This document shows positions 13,940 to 20,135 of a DNA stretch of 36,110 bases, piece by piece (position 1 is the stretch's first letter; the number at the start of each line of letters is the position of its first letter). This stretch comes from Candidatus Uhrbacteria bacterium (GTDB lineage Bacteria > Patescibacteriota > Patescibacteriia > JACQRZ01): positions 1-36,110 of the forward strand of contig JACQWH010000011.1 in NCBI GenBank assembly GCA_016209345.1, read 5' to 3'. The translations under genes were made by a program, and so were the position numbers. Under the pieces are notes generated by a model. That model saw nothing but the letters and a program-made list of their open reading frames with translations. It did no database searches and was not told the origin of the DNA.

Positions 13940-15604
13940 ATGGATTCAAAAACAAAACAGTGCACCGCGTGCAATGCACATTATCAAATTGAACCGGAGG
14001 ATCTTGAGTTTTACCAAAAAATGAACGTTCCCGTACCGCGGTTGTGTCCCGACTGCCGTTTTAAGCGGAGAGCGCAGTTTCGCAATGAACGAATATTATA
14101 CAGCAGAACGTGCGACAAATGCCATAAAAACATTATTTCTGTCTACCATGAGGAATCGCCCTACACGGTGTACTGCCTTGAGTGTTTTGATGCAGACGAT
14201 TGGGATGCTTTCCAATATGGCGCTCGGTATGACGCCAGTAGACCCTTCTTTGAACAAATGGATGAGCTATTGAAAAGGGTTCCAAAAAAAGCCCTCCTTA
14301 TTACTGGCGGCGACAATAACGTGAATAGTGACTATACAAACGTGGCTGCAAATAATAAGAATTGCTATCTGCTCTTTAATACTGCTTACTGCGAAGATTC
14401 GATGTATTCGCGCGGGATCAAGGGGTGTCGCGATACGGTTGACGCCTATTTCGGTATTGAAATGGAGCGTTGCTATGAGGCAGTGAATGTTCACAAATCA
14501 TCGGGGGTCATATTCGGACACAATGTAACAAACTGCGTAGATTCATGGTTCCTCCTCTCGTGCACTGACTGCATAAACTGTTTTGGCTGTGTCAACCTCC
14601 GCCATAAGAGCTACCATTGGTTTAATGAAGAACTTTCAAAAGATGACTATGAGAAGCGGCTTACTCACGTAAAGGGAAGCTATCAACGGATGAATGAGAT
14701 GCGCAAGAAATTTGAAGCGTTCGCACTCCAATTTCCTCATCGGGAAAACAACAACATGAAATCAGAGGACTGCACCGGCGACTATCTCTTCTCATCAACG
14801 GCCTTGCGTGATTGCTATGAGATTACCGAAGGAGAAAACTGCAAATACATGTTCGCGTCCAAGAATATCAAGGACTCGTATGATACGCTTGGCTATGGCT
14901 ATGGAAGCGAACTGCTCCTTGACTGCGCGGCAACAGGGTATGCCAATCGTGTCATCGGCTCGTATTGGGTTGAGAATGGCCATGATTGCGAGTATTGCTT
15001 TTTTACGCTCTCGTCGGAATATTGTTTCGGTTGTGATGGATTAAAGAAAGGGAAATTCTGCATCCTGAACAAACAGTATAGCGAGGAAGAATATCACGCA
15101 ATTCGAAAAACAATTAGTGAGGAGCTTACGCGTGATGGTGAGTACGGATTATTTTTTCCTCCTCATATTGCACCATTTGCCTATAATGAAACAGTCGCGC
15201 AGGACTATATGCCTCTTGCAAAAGACGAGGCGCTTGCACAAGGGTTTCGCTGGCAAGAAAAGCTGCCAATGACAACAGGTGCCGAAACGCTTGCTCCCGA
15301 ATCTATCCCCGACCACATCATGCAGGTGACAAGCTCTATCACAAAGGATATCCTTGCGTGTCTTGACTGCAAGCGAAATTATAAAATTACGCCCAAGGAA
15401 TTTGCATTTTATCAAAAAATGTCGCTTCCCGTTCCTCGGCAATGCTTTAGCTGTCGGCATGTGGACAGAATCAAACGCCGTGGTCCAATGAAACTTTTTG
15501 ATCGTTCATGCGCAAAGTGTTCTAAAGATATTCGCACGACATTCGCGCCACCCCGCACGGAGATCGTGTATTGTGTTGAGTGCTATCAAACGGAAGTAAT
15601 ATAA
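13940..15604 (+). CDS. Cys-rich zinc-ribbon/solenoid protein, copy 2
   Basis: A 554-residue paralog of the 10586 protein. Here the N-terminal module is complete: C8/C11, C36/C39, C58/C61 and C79/C82, eight cysteines in four CxxC pairs, enough for two zinc sites. FYQKMNVPVPRLCPDCR is the family signature. The last ~80 residues repeat the whole module (CLDCKRNY, FYQKMSLPVPRQCFSCR, CAKCSKDI, VYCVECY). Between them are two solenoid-like Cys/Asn/aromatic regions, each closed by an LRxKxYxxxNxxxS block (GCVNLRHKSYHWFNEELS; GCDGLKKGKFCILNKQYS). So the protein is an internal duplication with matching ends. No catalytic motif or export signal is visible. A structural, RNA- or protein-binding role is a guess. 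The start lies 8 bp past a dispersed palindrome. Confidence 0.8.
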   Translation: MDSKTKQCTACNAHYQIEPEDLEFYQKMNVPVPRLCPDCRFKRRAQFRNERILYSRTCDKCHKNIISVYHEESPYTVYCLECFDADDWDAFQYGARYDASRPFFEQMDELLKRVPKKALLITGGDNNVNSDYTNVAANNKNCYLLFNTAYCEDSMYSRGIKGCRDTVDAYFGIEMERCYEAVNVHKSSGVIFGHNVTNCVDSWFLLSCTDCINCFGCVNLRHKSYHWFNEELSKDDYEKRLTHVKGSYQRMNEMRKKFEAFALQFPHRENNNMKSEDCTGDYLFSSTALRDCYEITEGENCKYMFASKNIKDSYDTLGYGYGSELLLDCAATGYANRVIGSYWVENGHDCEYCFFTLSSEYCFGCDGLKKGKFCILNKQYSEEEYHAIRKTISEELTRDGEYGLFFPPHIAPFAYNETVAQDYMPLAKDEALAQGFRWQEKLPMTTGAETLAPESIPDHIMQVTSSITKDILACLDCKRNYKITPKEFAFYQKMSLPVPRQCFSCRHVDRIKRRGPMKLFDRSCAKCSKDIRTTFAPPRTEIVYCVECYQTEVI

Positions 15605-15613
15605 ATACGGCAT

Positions 15614-15904
15614 ATGCCAGCCGAACCATCACGACCAGATAAATCAATTTTTGACCATCCTGAGATCCCGGAACTAAATTCTATTGAAAAAATTATGTAT
15701 ATAGCAGAAATGCTTTCTATGCGCGGTGTTCATTGGGATAGCGGTATATGGAAAGTACCCATGGATATAACAAACCTTTCAAAAATTGGCCCATGGCTTA
15801 CAGTGTGTCAGCGGGAGGGTTTAAAAATTGTAGATATTACAAAAGATATGGATCCAGTAAGTGCAACTCCTTGGATGTATTTCAAGCGTGAAGATGCATT
15901 CTAG
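15614..15904 (+). CDS. Small protein of unknown function
   Basis: A 96-residue ORF starting 9 bp after the Cys-rich copy 2 stop, in the same direction. It has no transmembrane segment or motif that I recognise. It is acidic at the N-terminus (DHPEIPELNSIEK) with several Trp residues (GVHWDSGIWKVP, GPWLTV, PWMYF), suggesting a small folded domain. Codon usage looks plausible but more AT-rich than its neighbours. Its last 23 bases overlap the end of miaA on the other strand. The existence of the gene is likely but not certain. Confidence 0.5.
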   Translation: MPAEPSRPDKSIFDHPEIPELNSIEKIMYIAEMLSMRGVHWDSGIWKVPMDITNLSKIGPWLTVCQREGLKIVDITKDMDPVSATPWMYFKREDAF

Positions 15905-16943
15905 CCATCATGAATTTTTTTATATTTCTAACTCCCTGAGAATATGACGTTACGTATGTAATGTCATTTTGCTTTCGATACCAGGTGAGTTGGCGGCGTG
16001 CATAGTGATGAATGGCAAATTTCAAACGTTCGATCATTTCTTTTCTTGATCCCCCGGCAGAGCCGGGCAAGCTGGCCATCTTGCCTGCCGCAGGCAGGGG
16101 TCGGGATGACAAGGAATCCAGATATTCGCTGATGAATCGGCTTTCAAGCCCCAGTCCTTGGAGCCATTTTTTTGATACACCATTTTTACGCAGTCGCTCC
16201 ACCTCACGAATCATTCCTTTTTTAATTCGCTCGTCCACTCGTTTGTCAATACGTTTGTAAAGTGTCGCTCGCGGTACATCAATGCAGAGTTGAAGGCAAT
16301 CATAGCGCTTTGTCATTCCGATCCCCTCCTTGTCATCCCGACCGGAGTGGAGGGATCTACCAGTTTGTAAATACCATTCTGACGGCTTCCTTTTTGTCGC
16401 ACGGTAAATTTCCAGCGCGCGCATAACACGCCTCTTATTATCGCGATCGTTCCAGTCGCGCATATTTGTATCAGCTTGATACAATTGTTTTTGGAGCACG
16501 GCCAGTGATTTTTTTTCTAGCCTATTTCTGTATTCATGATCCGGTGGAACACTTGGAATATCATAATCATAGAGAACAGCGCGCACATAGAGCTGTGTGC
16601 CCCCAACAAGAAATGGCACTTTCCCCCTGCTCCAAATGTCCTGAATCGCACGATCTGCACATGTTCTATAATCAGCCAGCGTGAACGGCTGGACACCGCC
16701 CTTCCACCGCTTTGGCGGCGTGACAATATCAAGGCAATGATGCCGAACAATGTTCTGCTCTTTCTTTGTTATTTTTCCGGTACAGAGGTTAAGCTCTTTG
16801 TAGATCTGTCGTGAATCGGCCGAGACAATTTCACCGTTAAACTTTTTTGCAAGCTTAATGGCCATGTCTGACTTTCCCGACGACGTCGGCCCGATGATGG
16901 CAATTACCTGGTTATCGTGTGACTTGACATTATTTTCAGCCAT
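15882..16943 (-). CDS. miaA: tRNA dimethylallyltransferase with repeat-derived insertions
   Basis: A 353-residue MiaA, about 40 longer than usual. It transfers dimethylallyl from DMAPP to A37 of UNN-decoding tRNAs. Visible are the P-loop GPTSSGKS (18-25), VSADSRQIYKELNLCTGK (40-57), LVGGTQLYVRA (112-122), RRVMRALEIY (171-180) and the late HHYARRQLTWYRK (312-324). Two stretches correspond to dispersed DNA palindromes read in frame: residues ~194-206 (TGRSLHSGRDDKE) and ~276-300 (Pro/Gly/Ser-rich, SRPLPAAGKMASLPGSAGG). The second lies in the loop between ISEYLD and KEMIERLKFA, where most family members have only a few residues. The core motifs are intact, so the enzyme is probably active. The 3' end overlaps the small plus-strand gene by 23 bp. 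Confidence 0.94.
   Translation of the reverse strand: MAENNVKSHDNQVIAIIGPTSSGKSDMAIKLAKKFNGEIVSADSRQIYKELNLCTGKITKKEQNIVRHHCLDIVTPPKRWKGGVQPFTLADYRTCADRAIQDIWSRGKVPFLVGGTQLYVRAVLYDYDIPSVPPDHEYRNRLEKKSLAVLQKQLYQADTNMRDWNDRDNKRRVMRALEIYRATKRKPSEWYLQTGRSLHSGRDDKEGIGMTKRYDCLQLCIDVPRATLYKRIDKRVDERIKKGMIREVERLRKNGVSKKWLQGLGLESRFISEYLDSLSSRPLPAAGKMASLPGSAGGSRKEMIERLKFAIHHYARRQLTWYRKQNDITYVTSYSQGVRNIKKFMMARMHLHA
16048..16121. repeat. Palindromic repeat inserted in miaA (copy A)
   Basis: A GATCCCCCGGC...GGTCGGGATGACAAGG unit with nested hairpins (CCCGGC/GCCGGG and GCCTGCCGCAGGC), ending near GAATCCAG. It belongs to the family seen at 932, 4436, 13902, 17093, 17425 and 18579. It is read through in frame by miaA as about 25 extra residues. 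Confidence 0.7.
16328..16363. repeat. Palindromic repeat inserted in miaA (copy B)
   Basis: A second, shorter unit begins CCTTGTCATCCCGACCGGAG and ends AGGGATCTACCAG. It is a variant of the same family (GTCATCCCG...GGGATC core). miaA reads it in frame as about 12 residues, between the EWYLQ segment and the KRYDCLQLCID strand. Confidence 0.6.
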
Positions 16944-16958
16944 AGTAATATGATAGTA

Positions 16959-17006
16959 AAGACTTTCGGCCTGTGGTTTATACTACCACGCGTAGCGGAA
17001 GGTCTT
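16959..17006. repeat. Imperfect hairpin upstream of miaA
   Basis: AAGAC (16959-16963) pairs with GTCTT (17002-17006), TTC with GAA next to it, and an inner GTGGT (16973-16977) pairs with ACCAC (16985-16989). On the minus strand it ends 15 bases before the miaA ATG, in its leader. There is no adjacent T-tract, so it is a leader structure or an old repeat and not a clear terminator. Confidence 0.45.
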
Positions 17007-17092
17007 CTATAATGAACTCTCTGCACGAGGGTTTATTTAATTATTATCGAAATACTCTAAAGATACGACGCGCTGTGATCCTGCCATCTCCA

Positions 17093-17122
17093 CTTGTCAT
17101 CCCGCCGAAGGGCGGGATCCAG
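17093..17122. repeat. Left inverted repeat of the GIY-YIG cassette
   Basis: This 30-bp palindromic unit (starts CTTGTCATCCCGCC, ends GGGATCCAG) is the reverse complement of the unit at 17425-17454 with one mismatch. The GIY-YIG stop codon lies 3 bp away. Confidence 0.9.
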
Positions 17123-17125
17123 TCC

Positions 17126-17416
17126 CTAAATTAAATCCTCATACAAATCCCTCCACTCTGGGTTCTGTTCCTCAATAATTCGAAGTTTCCATATCCGGTT
17201 CCATTCTTTTAGAGCCTTCTCTCGAGCGATTGCATCCTTGACGTCCTGGTATTCCTCGTAATATACAAGAAGTTTCACGTGATATTTCTGTGTAAATCCA
17301 GATATCAGCCCCTCTTTATGCTCCCATACTCGTCGCGCCAGATCATTCGTGACACCAATATAGAGCGTACCATTACGTTTGCTTGCGACGATATAGACAA
17401 AATAGGAATTCATCAT
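17126..17416 (-). CDS. GIY-YIG nuclease family protein flanked by palindromes
   Basis: A 96-residue single-domain GIY-YIG protein of the UvrC/YhbQ-like family. The first strand pair is YFVYIVASKRNGTLYIGVTND, with the GIY-YIG pair present as FVYIV...LYIGV. Arg in LARRVWEHKEG supplies the conserved catalytic Arg, and a Glu follows in the AIAREKALKEWNR helix, typical of YhbQ-like proteins. The ORF is intact with standard length. It is bounded by 30-bp inverted repeats 3 bp beyond the stop and 8 bp beyond the start, making a compact 362-bp cassette. Small GIY-YIG proteins are frequent in CPR genomes. Whether this nuclease acts on or moves the repeat is inference. Confidence 0.92.
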   Translation of the reverse strand: MMNSYFVYIVASKRNGTLYIGVTNDLARRVWEHKEGLISGFTQKYHVKLLVYYEEYQDVKDAIAREKALKEWNRIWKLRIIEEQNPEWRDLYEDLI

Positions 17417-17424
17417 TTTTTGGC

Positions 17425-17454
17425 CTGGTTCCCGCCCTTCGGCGGGATGACAAG
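17425..17454. repeat. Right inverted repeat of the GIY-YIG cassette
   Basis: This unit begins CTGGTTCCCGCCC and ends GCGGGATGACAAG. It is an inverted copy of 17093-17122 (29/30) and of 13902-13931 (30/30). Confidence 0.9.
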
Positions 17455-17518
17455 AGTGAATGGTGGAAATGACGCAGACTGTGCGCTCGGGATGACAAGA
17501 ATGAACGGTGGAAATGAC
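17444..17518. repeat. Two direct repeats ending GGTGGAAATGAC
   Basis: Two 30-bp copies, 17444-17473 and 17489-17518, share GGGATGACAAG followed by GGTGGAAATGAC and differ at two positions. The first overlaps the right cassette repeat, so the repeat end has been tandemly duplicated here. Between them lie 15 bp. Confidence 0.75.
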
Positions 17519-17586
17519 AAAGGATGAAAATTAATCAGGAACAAGCTGGCGTAATATTGATATCCGCATCCTCAACCACGCAACCA

Positions 17587-18468
17587 TTAAAAATAGCAAC
17601 CCCAAGAATCCATATCAACCGATCTGACAAACGACAAGTCATCTTTGATTTTCTTCTTCCAATAGTATCCTTTATCCTCATCCACGGTAAGCATCTCAAA
17701 ATAGCTTTCGTCGTTCGCTTGAGAGGGAAACATATCTTCAGGAAAAACATCCTCCGCTGAGGAAATGAGATTATTCAATCGAAGATATGTTTGAAGCATC
17801 GCCTTTGCCGAGCGAGGAACGTGTATAATGAGCCCGCTGGGAATTTCAGTTATCTCGCAGTCAAAATTTGGAGTCGAATTATCTAGACGATTATTGAATA
17901 AAGGGATTGGGATTGTGGGCGGTTTTTGATAAAAAATATTATTTGAGTATAAATAAATATTGATGAAAAAAAGTGTAGCCGAGAATATGGCTATAATGAT
18001 ATTATATCGTACTTTCCTCCGCCGTGAATAATAGAGAGGTACTAAGCAGAGCGCGCAAACGCTAACGATTAAAAAAAATAAGTTTGCGGAAGTATAGAAA
18101 ATATCTTGGAGTGGTCTAGAATAACCAAATGCAGGATTATAATCGAAAATACTCTCAAGTGTGTAGTTTATGCCGCCTGCGAGAAGAAAAAATAGAGCGG
18201 CGGAGATATAGAACGTATAGACAAAAGATGTTGCTTTTGTTCGTGTAAAGAAGCGCCTAAGCATAAGGACTAGAGCACATATGCCTATCACCGCGACGAC
18301 ATAGAGCAAGACAACTCTTCTTAAAGGGTACGAATCACGAATAGCCGAAAGAGAATCGGTCAACTCCAACATTAGATATGTCCCCACAACAACAAAAAAA
18401 ATTGCAGAGATGATAAAAAAAATGTTCAACACGAATATGAAAAAATGCTTCACTGTTTTTATGATCAT
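17587..18468 (-). CDS. Multi-pass membrane protein of unknown function
   Basis: About 293 residues. The N-terminal half has roughly five transmembrane helices (for example FFIFVLNIFFIISAIFFVVV, VVLLYVVAVIGICALVLML, FYISAALFFLLAGGI, ANLFFLIVSVCALCLVPLYY, IIIAIFSATLFFINIYLY). A soluble C-terminal tail of ~110 residues follows, with DCEITEIPSGLIIHVP and a Glu/Asp-rich stretch. I do not recognise a family. The DNA is visibly more AT-rich than the flanking tRNA-modification genes. The ATG at 18468 is preferred over a GTG at 18495 because a -10 box (TACAAT) lies between them; this would make the mRNA nearly leaderless. It lies between the GIY-YIG cassette and miaB. Confidence 0.65.
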   Translation of the reverse strand: MIIKTVKHFFIFVLNIFFIISAIFFVVVGTYLMLELTDSLSAIRDSYPLRRVVLLYVVAVIGICALVLMLRRFFTRTKATSFVYTFYISAALFFLLAGGINYTLESIFDYNPAFGYSRPLQDIFYTSANLFFLIVSVCALCLVPLYYSRRRKVRYNIIIAIFSATLFFINIYLYSNNIFYQKPPTIPIPLFNNRLDNSTPNFDCEITEIPSGLIIHVPRSAKAMLQTYLRLNNLISSAEDVFPEDMFPSQANDESYFEMLTVDEDKGYYWKKKIKDDLSFVRSVDMDSWGCYF

Positions 18469-18474
18469 ACCGCT

Positions 18475-18503
18475 ATTGTAGAATAAAGAATCCACTCAAG
18501 CAA
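18475..18503 (-). promoter_or_regulatory. Promoter of the AT-rich membrane protein gene
   Basis: On the minus strand, TTGCTT (18503-18498), a 17-bp spacer and TACAAT (18480-18475). The predicted +1 is near 18468, the first base of the chosen ATG, so the transcript could be leaderless. Confidence 0.5.
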
Positions 18504-18578
18504 GCGAATGCCACGAAAGCATGAACTGTGATCGTACTTGATGCGCGATCCAACCATAAGATTAAAATCATTTTTAGC

Positions 18579-18632
18579 ATGGATCCCAGCCGGAGTTTAT
18601 CCCGAGTATTTCCGAGGGACAGGGATGACAGG
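18579..18632. repeat. Palindromic repeat at the miaB 3' end
   Basis: A family member starting ATGGATCCCAGCC and ending GGGATGACAGG, with a TCCCGAG...TCCGAGGGA internal hairpin. miaB enters it from the right: the last ~11 codons and the TAA at 18597-18599 lie inside the repeat. Confidence 0.7.
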
Positions 18633-19964
18633 GGCGGAGCCATACAATATCCACTCCACCGCGCGGTCGATGGTGACGCTCTGTATCGTGCCGATGAACG
18701 ATTCATCGCCTCTGAAAATAACGCGCTTCATCTCTCGCGAGTTTCCACTGCAAAGTCCCTTTTCGCACGACTCAACCAAAACCGATACGGTGCGGCCGAC
18801 ATATGCCTGATTCTTGCGAAGCGCTGTTTCCTCCATCAACCTTTGCAACTCATTCCAGCGTCGCTTCTTCTCCAGACGTGAAACATCGTCTTTATACATC
18901 CGCGCGCCGGCGGTGCCGGAACGAACGGAATATTGCGCGGTGTAGGCAATGTCAAAGTCGCATTCCCTATACAAATCCATTGTCTGTTCAAAATCCTCAT
19001 CTGTTTCACCGCTAAATCCAACAATAATGTCAGTGCCCAGCGCGATGCCGGGTTTTACTGCACGAATCTCTTTAACTTTATCAATATAATACTCTCGCGT
19101 ATAGGGGCGATTCATACGCTTCAGCACCGTATTACTCCCCGCTTGCACGGGCAGATGAATATAGTTGATGTCCTTTGGCATTGTAAGCGCCGCGACGGTC
19201 TGCTCATCCATATACTGTGGGTGTGGCGCAGTAAAATGAATCCTTTCTATTCCATCAATCTGATTAACCTCCCACATGAGCGCCGCAAAGCCATTTTTTG
19301 AGTAATCAAGGGGATTGTCTTTTGAAAAATTTTCTTTGTCTGGCGGATTATACAAATTAACGCACTGTCCCAAAAGCGTTATCTCAAGGACACCTGAGAC
19401 GGCAAGACCGCGCGCCTCATCAAGCACATCAATAAGCGGCCGATCTTTTTGCCGACCGCGGGCATAGGGGACCACACAGTATGTGCAAAATTTATTGCAC
19501 CCATTGCTAATCGCAAGATACGCCTGAAATGTATTCGAATAGGAGGGTGCGATTTTCAGATAATGATCGTACTCATCTCCCACCCCGGACGGATCAATCA
19601 ACGTTGGATTGAGCCCGCTCAAAGCTCGCGGAAGATGAATCATCTCCTCGGTTGGAAAGAACAAATCAACAGCCGAGAGTCGCTCCCTGATCTTACCGTC
19701 ATGATCGCGCCCCGCCATACACCCCGTGATTGCCACGATGAGATTGGGATTGTTTTTTTTGAGTTGCTCAAGAGTGCGATGAATACCGTATACACGATCT
19801 TCCGCCTTTTGACGCACAGCGCATGTGTTATAGATCAACACATCTGCCCGCTCCTCATCATCCGTGCACACAAGACCGCTCCGAGTCAAAATTGAGCTTA
19901 ATCGTTCAGAATCCGACTTGTTCATCTGGCATCCGAATGTGATGATTTTATACATTCCGGGCAT
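18597..19964 (-). CDS. miaB: tRNA-i6A37 methylthiotransferase
   Basis: A 455-residue radical-SAM methylthiotransferase that converts i6A37 to ms2i6A37, the step after MiaA. The N-terminal UPF0004 domain supplies the auxiliary-cluster cysteines in ITFGCQMNKSDSE, YNTCAVRQKAEDR and ITGCMAG. The radical-SAM motif CxxxCxxC is CNKFCTYCVVPYARG. Other signatures are ALGTDIIVGFSGETDEDF and a C-terminal TRAM-like domain (RTVSVLVESCEKG ... FIGTIQSVTIDRA). The TRAM Arg-rich strands look normal. Translation may begin at the listed ATG or at Met4 (19955). The terminal residues (SAPVIPVPRKYSG) derive from a dispersed palindrome. miaA lies 1.7 kb downstream on the same strand, separated by two unrelated genes. 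Confidence 0.94.
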   Translation of the reverse strand: MPGMYKIITFGCQMNKSDSERLSSILTRSGLVCTDDEERADVLIYNTCAVRQKAEDRVYGIHRTLEQLKKNNPNLIVAITGCMAGRDHDGKIRERLSAVDLFFPTEEMIHLPRALSGLNPTLIDPSGVGDEYDHYLKIAPSYSNTFQAYLAISNGCNKFCTYCVVPYARGRQKDRPLIDVLDEARGLAVSGVLEITLLGQCVNLYNPPDKENFSKDNPLDYSKNGFAALMWEVNQIDGIERIHFTAPHPQYMDEQTVAALTMPKDINYIHLPVQAGSNTVLKRMNRPYTREYYIDKVKEIRAVKPGIALGTDIIVGFSGETDEDFEQTMDLYRECDFDIAYTAQYSVRSGTAGARMYKDDVSRLEKKRRWNELQRLMEETALRKNQAYVGRTVSVLVESCEKGLCSGNSREMKRVIFRGDESFIGTIQSVTIDRAVEWILYGSAPVIPVPRKYSG

Positions 19965-20135
19965 ATATCTGCCAATGATATATCAAGCACAAAACGAGTC
20001 AAAATGTCAGTATCGGTTGCTTAGCCGGCACTATAGGGGCAACTTTTTCCCGTACCGATTACTTATAACATTTATGACAATAAACCCCTGATACGCGCAA
20101 CAATCGCGCAATAAATCTCACATTAAAAAAGTGCT

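Noticed and set aside
16048..17518. CRISPR array
   Set aside because: The repeats are palindromic, irregularly spaced and inverted, and no cas gene is present.
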